Below, in pieces: positions 49,596-59,147 of a stretch of DNA of 64,000 bases (positions are counted from its first letter, which is position 1; each line of letters begins with the position of its first letter). Source of the stretch: Coniella vitis (Eukaryota > Ascomycota > Sordariomycetes > Diaporthales > Schizoparmaceae); the NCBI GenBank assembly GCA_011317545.1, contig WUJK01000001.1, positions 1,898,501-1,962,500 on the forward strand, read 5' to 3'. The notes beneath the pieces are model-generated. The model saw only the letters and a list, made by a program, of their open reading frames with translations, was not told where the DNA came from and searched no databases. A program made the position numbers and the translations under genes.

Positions 49596-51676
49596 TAACA
49601 GGGGTTGATTATTTATGCCTGATCCCATTAGGAAAAGCAAGTCGCTTATGGGTGTGGATTGGGTTTGACCAGTTTTTGATGAACCATCATCAAGTATCTC
49701 ATTCTCGCATTCTACTTACATAACATACGTATTGCAACTTGGGTCATCCACACTTGAGAGCACGTCTTTTTTTTTTTTTTTTTTTTTCTTGGTTTCGGCC
49801 CTCAAAGATTAGACATATTATGGGCGGTCATTAAAATAATGCAAAGGTAAAACTTATAACCTCCGCCTACACTCATAGTACCGTCACCATGATGACTCTC
49901 TTTCCTTGTCCCCCCCCCCCACCCGGCCCAAATCAACTTTCCCCGAACTCCGTTCTCAACTTGTCCTATGTGTATCTTGCTCAGTTTTTTTTTCATCTGA
50001 TATTTTGAAGAAAAAAAAAAAGGAAAGACAAAGGAATATCCTGGACGTTTTGTTGGTCTTACTCCATAGCACGGTATGATCAATATCTCGAGGTGTTTGG
50101 GGCTTGGCTCAAGTTTGTTGGCGTCAAAGTATATTGTGTGTGGGGTTTTTTTTTTTTTTTTTTTCAATTATAGCAGGCACCAATGCACGCAAGAATTCAA
50201 AGAAGCAATAACAGTAACGCATCGTATATAGACACTTTTGTACAAAACCGTACTGATGGGATACAGTACGAGCACGGCCATAGAAGTGATGATGTAACAG
50301 GTAGAATGTTCGATACCGTACTATACATAGCTGTAGTTTATTCTGGAACATCATGTATATTACGTAAGGCGGACCCAGAATATGGAGTCAAGTCCCCAAG
50401 TCAACCTTCATAGAAGTACATCATACTTGTAGTATTTACATACTTTGTAGTCTGTGCAAAAGGATTTCAAGTGCGATCCCGAAAAGAAAGAATGAAAAGA
50501 AAAACCAAGTGGGGCGTCGGGCATCCGGATACCCGGCATCAACGGAAGCTGTGCGGCGCTGATCGTTCGTTGGCTTGGCCTCGGGTCTGGGTTCTGTCTG
50601 ACCAGAAAGAGAGAGAGAGAGAGAGAGAAAAGAGAAGAGAAGAGACGAGAGCTGACACACGGCATTGACGGGGAAAGACTTCAGGTACGGGAATCATAGA
50701 CTGGATGACACCTGGAAAAGTGGGTGTGGTGATAAGAGAGGAGACAGCGAGCGAGACCTTGACCCTGCTTGACAGTACTGACAGGAGAACAAATTTCCAC
50801 GGCATGTTTTTGCTTTATGCCGTGCCTCTGCTCTTCTCGGGCCTTCTTCTTGTTGTTGGTGTTGAAAATAGAGGTACTTTGTAGCTGTCGGGGGGGCATT
50901 GCAAACTCGCAAGTGATACAACATCCGAACGGGCAAGGTTGATTGCTTGAAAAAGCCCACCTCGGCTCTTCAATGGATAAGGCCGCTGGCTAAGCGCTCG
51001 GGCAAAAAAAAAAAAAAAAAAAAAAACACAACAGACAGAGAGAGTGTGAGAGGGAGAAAGCGGTATGTAATGAGCTGGCCACGACAGCAAGGCTTCACCG
51101 TACGATAACGATAATGAACGGTGAGTGGACCAAATTGTTGAGAAGCTGTTTCATTTTTTCTTCTTGTCTGTGTGTTCTTCAAACAATGGCAGATCACGGT
51201 GTGGCTTTATGACTCAGACTGGCGGAGGAAGGGTGAACGAGCGAGCGGCCGCCAGACAATGCGATGGGGGTTTCTTTGGGGCGTGAGGGTCCTGCCAGGG
51301 CGCAAATTGGGGTTTATTCGCTGAGGAATGGCGATCGACCCTGTCGTGCAAAGTGAGACGGACGCTCGCTCTGCTGGCAATGTTGTGTCGGTGACGGGGT
51401 CCGAGGCCGAGGACGCAACTGCGGTGAGGTTGGGGGACTATGGAGCGCCGGCTGGATTGGATGACAGCCCAAGAGAAGAACACAAAGGCAGTGATATTGC
51501 ACCAGGAGTACGCATGTTGCCAAGGCGCGTCAGCCACGCCCGCCCGGCTTGCTTGGAGGTGGGTATTCCCAGCAGGTGTCGGGTTAAAAGGGCAACCCAT
51601 GCGAACGTGGCTGGCTCATTTGTATTTTCTTGGGCCAGGAAGCTGGCACACTACTATACTATGTATACTATGTATG

Positions 51677-51713
<37 letters not shown>

Positions 51714-53000
51714 GTGCTTACTACTACTGTGCCAGTGCAACCAACAAAGCACAAATGGCAAAGCCAAGAGGCTCGTCTGACGGGTCGACTTGCCGAGGGG
51801 GCGCGCTGGCTTGCGGGCCTGCGGCGTGTTCCCTGTGCCGTTCCTGGGGGGGCGCACGCCAGAAGCCAAAAAGAACAAGAACAAGAAAAAGAAAGCGAGC
51901 CCGCTGGGTGGGATGGAGGCTGTCAGTCTGACCCTGGCCCACCTTGACGTGAAGTGGTGGTGGCCCTGTACCGTGGCTCCATGCTACGGTGATGCAGTAC
52001 TTCTGCTGCGATGTACACGCCCGCGGAACAAGAGCCAAAGTGCATCAAGCAGCGTGGTGGAGCAGGAGGAAGAGCGAACTATCAGCGATCGGGAGCATGG
52101 GACAACCATGACGGGCGAGGGCGAGGGCGATGCGCAGAACAGCCAGGAGCTTTCGTTCCATTAAGGCCACGCTGTCATGCTATCTGCAATTGCGAAATCC
52201 ATCCCGTCGCCAGCTTGGAGGTCACCTGGTGCTGCTCTGCGACCAAGGCAAAGAGGCCGGCCTTGACGTGGCGGCCCTGGGCGGCGGCCGAGCACGAGGC
52301 AGAGGAAGAAAGGTGACGACACTTTGCAAAAAGACGTCACAGGAGAAGGTGCTAGCTGTTGGGGTGCTTTGTACCGACATACTATGTACTACTGCTATGG
52401 TATACATAGTGGCCTGTACAGAGCATAGCGCCCAACTGGCGCCCACTGGCGCGGAGCGTACAGGGGCTGCCTTAGCGACCCTCTCAGCGCATATTACTGG
52501 ACAATGTATACTGGCAGGGTGCGCTTGGTATGCGGTACCTCGCCATGCACTGTACCTGCTGACGGCACCCAAGGGGCCAGGGGCTCACTACACTACTATA
52601 CAGTACTTGCTATAGTGGTATTCTAGTCACAGTAGCATCGACAGCCCGTGCGTTCTGGCGGCGATGACTAGCTGTGCACAGTACTACTATGTATAAGTCC
52701 CCAATTCCCAAGTGCGCCTTGGCCTGTCTCAGGGATACAAGTCGTAATATAATACTGCCATCAGCAATGCGAAGGAGGGCCTGCCAGACTGACGAGTGGA
52801 CCTCTGCTCTGTTACCCGGCAGGGTCGTACCTAGGACTCTGCCGAGCCTTGTTATTCTCGCACATCTCATGGTATACATAGTATGCGATTCGTACTCTAC
52901 CCGTTATGTGGTTTCAAGACGGCCGCGCGGGGGGGGGGAGCCACGCAAAACTAGCCACAATGCCCGCTTGTGTACTTGTGCATACATAGTAGTAGCAGCA
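49596..53000. other. Gene desert, distal part
   Basis: No supported gene in 3.4 kb. It has T runs at 49768-49787 and 50145-50164, a C10 run near 49911-49920, (GA)n near 50606-50627, an A22 run near 51005-51026 and (CA)17 at 51679-51712. The plus frame 51328-51780 begins at an ATG and has an acceptable-looking start (MAIDPVVQSETDARSAG...) but runs into the CA repeat, so it is not called. Six 9-mer copies lie between 51657 and 52983. Confidence 0.55.
51679..51712 (+). repeat. (CA)17 microsatellite
   Basis: Uninterrupted CA units, directly after two TACTATGTA copies at 51657 and 51666. Confidence 0.9.
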
Positions 53001-55310
53001 GATGCTGGTAGTATCTGTACTCCGCTATATACCATGTACCGGGTACTGCAAGTGCGTAGCCTGGGTACTTGTACCGCTCCAAGTACTCAAGTATCTCCGT
53101 AGCGCAGGTGCCGCCAGAGAAGCAGAAAATGCCAGGGACAGCCCCTCCACTGAAGCCCCAAGCCCCCTGCCCTGCCCCCCGCTCTCTTCGCCCTTCCCCA
53201 GTGCCAATTCGTCACTGGGCTCAACTGGCTTAGTGCCCGGGCTTGCTCTTGCTGCGCTTGCTCCTGCTCCTGCTCGTGCTCTTGCTCCTGCCCAGTCGTG
53301 CTCCACTCTAGCTTCTTCAGGCTCTTCCTTGCCCTGCTCGAACCTGCCCTGCCCTGCCCTGGCTTGTTCCCCGTCGCCAACAATTTCCCGGCCATGCCAC
53401 TGGGCCAAGCAGCCGGCCAGGCGGGCTAGCATCGCGCACTTAAGAAAACGGCCATCATCCCCTTGGCCAAAACAAGAGCAGAGTTCCCACCACACACCCT
53501 TCCACCCTCAACCGCAACTCGTCCTGGCCTGACCACAACCGCGACCTCGACCTCGACCTCAACCTCGACTTCTCGATCTTGACCTCCTCCAACACCACAC
53601 GCCGCCATCTCGGACAATCCACAGCCGTAGCAAGCAGCAGCCAACCGACGCTTGGACGGCCCGTTGTTCCCTTTTTTTCTTTTTTTTTTCTCTCTCTTTC
53701 TCTTTCTTTACCCTTCTCGCGCTGGACTGCCCGCCTTGACGCGCATTTTCACTTGGCCTCGTTACGACACGCCTCGCTTGCCCGCGTTGCCAGTATAGAG
53801 CTCTTGCACTCTTGTTGCTCTGCTTTTGCCTCTTCGCTTCGCCTCTTCTTCTATTGCCGATTGACGTGAAGGCCGCCTTTTTTTTTTTTTTTCGACGCTC
53901 GACACCCCTGTTGATCGGAACGAGCCGATTAAAGCCGTCGTCGTGGACCTCGCAAGTTTCTGACCAGGTAGCAAAACCCAGCGAGCCCGCCCGACAACTC
54001 TTGTGTCAGGCTCGCATTGATCTGCCGAGATCCAACGCTGCTTGTCCATCGACAGCCCATTGTTCGATTTTCTTCAGAGACTTGGCTCTCTTGCTTGGTG
54101 GAAGCGCTAGTAGGTTGTGCTAGACGGAGGAACGAGGCAACAAGAACAAGTCGGCACGTTTGGGACCAGAACCAAATATAATAAGGAACTCTTGCGCCGC
54201 CCATACATCAGCGCGCCCAAGACGCGACTCGTCAAGATTCGCTTGCCCGTCGGTGGCTTCGCATAGAGCGTGACGCCCCAGCGCGCAGCTGGCCAGCGAG
54301 GGCAACAGAAGCACTCGGGCAACAGGCTTGGGTGGGCAAAAGGCCAAGAGACGTCTCGTCTGCTTGCAATTGATTTACACACATTCGTCGAGCCGTTCGT
54401 CTTCCCGACCCGGGCGGCCGGCCAGTCTATCTGTCAAAGCCTCGCACCCGCGCAGCCTGCAGACCTGAACTGCAGCGCGCTGCAGCCAGCAGCAACCGTA
54501 CCGACTACTTACCTACGTGCTTGGCCCGCGCGCATATCTGCCCCAGCTAGCGTCCGGCAGCCGAATCTGTCTTGCTGCATGAGAGCGGGCTGCCACATCA
54601 GCAATACGTCTGTCGTGCCCCAGGTTACCAAGTATCGCGCGACCTGCGCGCCTGCTACGACTACATAGTATCGCCGGGGTCCATACCACGTTGCTCTGCG
54701 AGCCAACGCTGGCCTACTACGCAATTTCGCGCCTCCGTGGTGCACAGTCGCTCCGTCTGGCAGTCGGTCGGTCCATCCTCGTCGGTAGTACCCAGCCAGT
54801 CAGAGTACCTTGGTACAAGCCTCGAGCTGCGACCAGTCCTGGGCCCCTTCTGCTCTGTACATAATACCGTCTCCAGATCACACCCCGGCGTGCATACAGG
54901 CAGGCAGGCAGGCTTGCTTGCTTGCTCTGCTTGCTTACTACCCCTGGGCTCTCTTGTTCTTTTTTTGTACTGTACGGTACCCTTCCGTACTGTCCCGTAC
55001 TGCAGCGTACCCAGGTACCAGTGGTGTCGAGGTGCCTCGCTGCGTGCTTTTGCTGCTTGCTGTACCTGACGTACCGCCATCTGCCAGCCCAGGTTCAGCA
55101 AGTCGCCGCAGTCACCTGCCCCCAACTGCAGCCTCATAGTCCACCACCCCGGGATCCCAAAGAAACAGGCCCCCCAGCACTCTTACTACTGGCAAGTCAG
55201 ACCTCACCCACGATCTCTCCTGAGCACGATCGACTTCGCATTCCAAACCCCTTCTTCCCCGCATTTCTTGCCCCCAGACGACCTGTCTTTCTTCTCGTCC
55301 GCGCGCTGCG

Positions 55311-55351
<41 letters not shown>

Positions 55352-55631
55352 TGTGGGTCAGCCACCACCAAAGTACCGCTCTCCTCCTCCTCCTCCTCCT
55401 CCTCCTGCTCGTGCTCTGGCTCCTGAAAATGTGGCTCTCGACCACCACCGCCTCGTCGATATAAATGCTCCCCACCTCCTCCTAGAACAGCCGGGAGCTT
55501 TCTGACGCCCACACTGCTCCCTCTCCTTACTCGTCCAGAGAGACCAACAAGGGAGACGACAAAACACGACCACGACCACATGATTGGTTGATGCCACCGT
55601 CACTCTGCCTCCATCGTCACTTGCCATCATC
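53001..55631 (+). promoter_or_regulatory. Promoter and long pyrimidine-rich leader of the phospholipase C gene
   Basis: From about 53100 the plus strand becomes C/T-rich with repeated CTTGCTCCTGCTC-like and CCCTGCCCTGCC units, (GACCTC)n near 53543-53575, a T-rich tract at 53680-53710, (GGCA)/(CTTG) units at 54899-54935, (CT)n at about 55308-55352 and (CTC)n at about 55379-55405. This resembles the long leaders of fungal signalling genes. Many upstream ATGs occur; the last two before the PLC start are ATG 55580 (encoding MIG then stop) and ATG 55591, which opens an out-of-frame ORF. The transcription start cannot be set, and the leader may be spliced. Confidence 0.5.
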
Positions 55632-56052
55632 ATGTCGTCCACTACCGACCTGGCGACACCATCATCTCAAGACACATCTTCTCTTGTGCTCTCACAAGAG
55701 CTCGTGCTGCTCTCACAACTATCACTGCAACACCCGCTCTCTCCTTCACAGCCAGAAGCACAACCACAGTTACCGATACAACAACAATCACAACCGCAAC
55801 AGCCACACCACCCGTACCGCCACCGCCACCGCCCCAGCCAGGTCCAAACCACGGACCTGCCTCATGCCCACATCCCCACGGCGTCTCCCTCGGCCGTCAC
55901 TACCAGTTCATCCATGGCCTCGAGTCCCCTGCAAACCTCGCCTACCATGTCGTCGGAATCTGCCGTGCCCACCACCATCAGCTCCATGCAGGCGTCCCCT
56001 ACGCCATCTGCCAGAGGCAGGGACTCGGACGTCTCGTCAACCCTCCCACTGA
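55580..56052 (+). promoter_or_regulatory. Two upstream ORFs, one overlapping the PLC start
   Basis: ATG 55580 encodes three residues and stops at 55591; its stop TGA overlaps ATG 55591 as TGATG. The second frame runs 153 codons to 56052, across the PLC start at 55632, in another frame. ATG 55591 has a poor context (T at -3), while ATG 55632 has A at -3, so leaky scanning could still reach PLC. Such an arrangement normally lowers translation of the main frame. Confidence 0.5.
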
Positions 56053-59000
56053 TTGAGATGCTCCCTGAAGCCCTTGTCAGCAGCAGCAGCAGCTCGCAGC
56101 CCCCCGGTCCGCCCAACGACCGCCCGGCACAGCCCGACCCGCCGCCAAAGAGCGGCCTGTTCAGACGCTTCTCCACCAGAGTCAAGACCGAGGGCTCCCG
56201 CCTCATGAGCAGTCGACGGACGTCATCCACGCACCCTGTGAGCCGGGACACGAGCATTGGCCCAGCCGTCATGCGCCGCGGCCGAAGTGATAGTAGCGTC
56301 ACCGCTCCGCCTGACTATGCTGTCGCGGTCGGCTCTGACAGTGACGATGACTATGTCGGGTCCAAGGAGCAGCCCGTCTACCCCATGCCCATCACAGAGG
56401 GCGAGGCTCTGCGGGACTTCTCGCCCACCTGTGGCGCTTCATCGGTGGCTGCCACGTCCACCCTCTCGTGCGACAACCACACCGGGCCAGTCGTCCAGCA
56501 GTCGCTGTTGCAAGGCACGCCGATCACCAAGGTCTCCACCAAGCGCAGGAAGCCATTGACACTTGTCCTGGACCAGGACGCCGGCAAAATCACATGGGAC
56601 AGGAACAAGCCGTCCAAGTGTATCTACATTGACGACATCAAGGAGATTCGGATCGCCCCCGATGTGCGGCAATACCGCTTGGACTGTGGCGTGGCCGAGA
56701 GCGAAGAGCCGCGCTTCTTTTCCATTCTGTATGCCGTGCGGGACAAGAAGCAGAAAACAATGCACCTCATTGCCAATAGTGCTGAGCACTTTGAGCACTG
56801 GGTCACCACACTCGAAGCCCTGTCGAAGCACCGACACGAACACGTGACCTCGCTGATGGCCTTTAACGACAGAGCCATCAAGGAGTACTGGCGCAAGGAA
56901 ATGGCTCGGCTCTACCCCGAGAACCCGCCGATTGAGGAAGAGCTGGACTTTGCCGGTGTGGAGCAAGCCTGCCGCAATCTGCACATCCACGTCTCTGCAG
57001 AAATGCTCAAGGCCAAGTTTGACAAGGCTGACCGGTCAGAGACGGGCAAGCTCAACTTTGCCGGCTTTCAGGAATTCGTGCGACTCATGGCACACAGGGC
57101 TGATGTGGACAGTGTCTATAGCGAAATCAGTCTTGGCAACGAGGATGGCCTGGACTTTCAGGATTTCCTCCGCTTCCTTCGAGACATTCAGAACGAAGAC
57201 GTCTCGGATGTGGCTGCCAAGGAGGCCATTTTCCATCAGTTTAGCCGCAAGCCTACAAAGTCGGGTATTGATGACAACAACAACAATAACAACAACAACA
57301 ATAACGTAGACAAGCCACGCATGTCGCAGGCCTCTCTGGCCAAGTACCTCATGTCGAACCACAACCTCCCGGTGGAAGCGATTCCGCAACAATGCGACTT
57401 GAACCGGCCCGTAAACGAGTACTACATTTCGAGTTCGCACAACACGTACCTCACTGGCCGCCAAGTCGTAGATATCTCTAGCATTGAGGGCTACATTTCG
57501 GCTCTTATGCGCGGCTGCCGTTGTGTTGAAGTCGACTGCTGGGACGGTCCTGACAACGAGCCAATGGTCACGCACGGCAAGACGCTGACTTCCAACATTA
57601 TGTTTCGTGAGGTCATTGCCGCCATCAACAAGTACGCCTTTGCCCAATCGCAATATCCCCTGTGGGTATCCCTCGAAGTGCACTGCAATCCAGTACAGCA
57701 AGAGATCATGGCCACCATCATGAAGGACATCTTTGGAGACAAGCTTGTCACGCAGCAGCTGGAAGGTGTCGAGGGCCAGCTGCCTACGCCCGAGCAGCTC
57801 AAGGGCCGTATCCTCGTCAAGTGCAAGTCGCCCAACCTCGAATCCTCCAAAAGCGAGACAGGCACCGCGGGCGGCAGACGGCGTGGCAACAGCCTGACAT
57901 CTCCCTTTTCTCGACCCACGGCGCCCACGGCGCCCTCGGCGCCCTCGGAAGCGTCCATCCCCAACAGTCCTTTGTTGAGTCCCAACTACCCTGGCAACCG
58001 ATTTGCCAGTACCCGGCGCGTGAACACCATCAACGAAGGCGAGACTGCAGACGCACAGGATGCCCTCAGCACCAGCTCTAGTGAAGACAGTGGGCCCGAA
58101 AAAGTCCCCAAGAGCAAGCAGAGCAAGATTACAAAGGTTCTTGGTGACCTTGGCGTCTACTGCCTCGGGGTCAAATTCAGAGGATTCGATGACGCCGACT
58201 GCAAGGTCTTTAACCACATTCTGTCCTTCAAGGAACGCACCTTTCTCAACAACAGCTCGACAAAGGCCAGCAAGGACGCCCTCTTTCGCCACAATATGCG
58301 CTATCTCATGCGTGTGTACCCGGGCCAACACCGACTCACGTCGACAAACTTTGATCCACTCATCTACTGGCGACGTGGCGTCCAGATGGCTGCCCTCAAC
58401 TGGCAGACGTTTGACCTGGGCATGCAGTTCAACCAAGCCATGTTTGCAGGCGGAAAAGATGGGTCTGGCTACGTGTTGAAACCCCGTGCATTCAGAGAGA
58501 TTCAGATCCTCCCGGATGGCCCGACGCGCAAACGGGAGCGCACCAACGTCAGCTTTACGATCGACATCATCTCGGCCCAGCAACTCATGCGCCCGACCAA
58601 CCTCGGCGAGCGCCGAACTGTGGACCCCTATGTTGAGATTGAAGTGTTCCTTGCCGATGATAAGCGAGACAAGCAAGACGTCAATGGACAGCTACTGCGT
58701 CACCCTCTCAAGTACCGCACCCAAGTGATTCGGGAGAACGGCTTCAACCCCATCTTTCAGAAGCAGTGCAAATTCGACGTCACCACAAAGTACCCGCACC
58801 TGATTTTTGTGCGGTGGTCAGTCAAGCTATCAGAGAATGGCAACTACAATGACAGATCGGCTGCAGCCGCAACCTACACGGCCAAGTTGTCCAGTCTCAA
58901 GCAGGGCTACCGCACTCTTCCACTCCTGGATCACAATGGCGACAAGTACTTGTTTTCAACCCTGTTTTGCCGCATCAACGTGCAGCCCATCAAGAGTGTT

Positions 59001-59147
59001 TATGTCGACTACCAAGCCGAGACGGATAATTCAAACAAGCTGAAAAGTCTACGAGCACCCTTCTTTGGCCGCAAGGACCAGAGCCCCAAGTCTAGCATGG
59101 ACAAGGAACCACCAGCCTTGACATCCATGTCACAAATCTCAATGTGA
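55632..59147 (+). CDS. PLC1: Phosphoinositide-specific phospholipase C, delta type
   Basis: Hydrolyses PIP2 to diacylglycerol and inositol trisphosphate at the plasma membrane, in calcium signalling. A single exon of 1171 aa. Residues 1-300 are a disordered Ser/Thr/Pro/Gln-rich extension. A PH domain lies at about 303-400 (KPLTLVLDQDAGKITW...HFEHWVTTLEALSKH). EF-hand-like helices lie at about 439-522, followed by a polyasparagine linker. The X domain begins near 587 with PVNEYYISSSHNTYL. Catalytic and calcium residues are all present: His603, Glu633, Asp635, His648 (VTHGKTL) and Glu682 (LEVHC). A Ser-rich linker separates X from the Y domain (about 832-953, ending FNQAMFAGGKDGSGYVLKP). A C2 domain spans about 970-1105 (VDPYVEIEVF...ENGFNPIF), and a short tail ends SMSQISM. 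The start is the first in-frame ATG after a stop at 55581; uORFs lie just upstream. Confidence 0.97.
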   Translation: MSSTTDLATPSSQDTSSLVLSQELVLLSQLSLQHPLSPSQPEAQPQLPIQQQSQPQQPHHPYRHRHRPSQVQTTDLPHAHIPTASPSAVTTSSSMASSPLQTSPTMSSESAVPTTISSMQASPTPSARGRDSDVSSTLPLIEMLPEALVSSSSSSQPPGPPNDRPAQPDPPPKSGLFRRFSTRVKTEGSRLMSSRRTSSTHPVSRDTSIGPAVMRRGRSDSSVTAPPDYAVAVGSDSDDDYVGSKEQPVYPMPITEGEALRDFSPTCGASSVAATSTLSCDNHTGPVVQQSLLQGTPITKVSTKRRKPLTLVLDQDAGKITWDRNKPSKCIYIDDIKEIRIAPDVRQYRLDCGVAESEEPRFFSILYAVRDKKQKTMHLIANSAEHFEHWVTTLEALSKHRHEHVTSLMAFNDRAIKEYWRKEMARLYPENPPIEEELDFAGVEQACRNLHIHVSAEMLKAKFDKADRSETGKLNFAGFQEFVRLMAHRADVDSVYSEISLGNEDGLDFQDFLRFLRDIQNEDVSDVAAKEAIFHQFSRKPTKSGIDDNNNNNNNNNNVDKPRMSQASLAKYLMSNHNLPVEAIPQQCDLNRPVNEYYISSSHNTYLTGRQVVDISSIEGYISALMRGCRCVEVDCWDGPDNEPMVTHGKTLTSNIMFREVIAAINKYAFAQSQYPLWVSLEVHCNPVQQEIMATIMKDIFGDKLVTQQLEGVEGQLPTPEQLKGRILVKCKSPNLESSKSETGTAGGRRRGNSLTSPFSRPTAPTAPSAPSEASIPNSPLLSPNYPGNRFASTRRVNTINEGETADAQDALSTSSSEDSGPEKVPKSKQSKITKVLGDLGVYCLGVKFRGFDDADCKVFNHILSFKERTFLNNSSTKASKDALFRHNMRYLMRVYPGQHRLTSTNFDPLIYWRRGVQMAALNWQTFDLGMQFNQAMFAGGKDGSGYVLKPRAFREIQILPDGPTRKRERTNVSFTIDIISAQQLMRPTNLGERRTVDPYVEIEVFLADDKRDKQDVNGQLLRHPLKYRTQVIRENGFNPIFQKQCKFDVTTKYPHLIFVRWSVKLSENGNYNDRSAAAATYTAKLSSLKQGYRTLPLLDHNGDKYLFSTLFCRINVQPIKSVYVDYQAETDNSNKLKSLRAPFFGRKDQSPKSSMDKEPPALTSMSQISM
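57276..57306 (+). repeat. AAC/AAT repeat encoding polyasparagine in PLC
   Basis: A run of AAC and AAT codons encodes about ten asparagines between the EF-hand-like region and the X domain, a flexible linker. Confidence 0.88.

Larger units (their letters stand above)
29642..54670. repeat. Dispersed 9-mer family TACATAGTA / TACTATGTA
   Basis: The two forms are reverse complements. By eye I count 29 start positions here: 29642, 35309, 36278, 40245, 40252, 40720, 40981, 40990, 41008, 42686, 42839, 43490, 44451, 44501, 44539, 44590, 45628, 46811, 46820, 47497, 48961, 49002, 51657, 51666, 52380, 52685, 52875, 52983 and 54662. Seven more lie at 4807, 5248, 5311, 12027, 12080, 12250 and 12257. Chance expectation for both strands of 64 kb is about 0.5. 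None falls in a called exon. Copies often sit in GTAC-rich context (GTACATAGTAC) or head to head, forming palindromes. Confidence 0.85.

Noticed and set aside
25391..53000. The desert as a centromere
   Set aside because: Centromeres of filamentous ascomycetes are typically AT-rich and RIP-mutated; this DNA is of mixed composition with intact CpA/TpG.
53002..53532. A 176-codon frame in the PLC leader
   Set aside because: Its Ala/Pro/Ser content follows from CTCCTGCTC-type repeats, and it begins upstream of the pyrimidine-rich leader without any domain.
57036..58676. A 546-codon open frame on the minus strand
   Set aside because: It lies wholly antisense to the X, Y and linker parts of PLC and results from that gene's codon use. 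It has no domain and no own start context.
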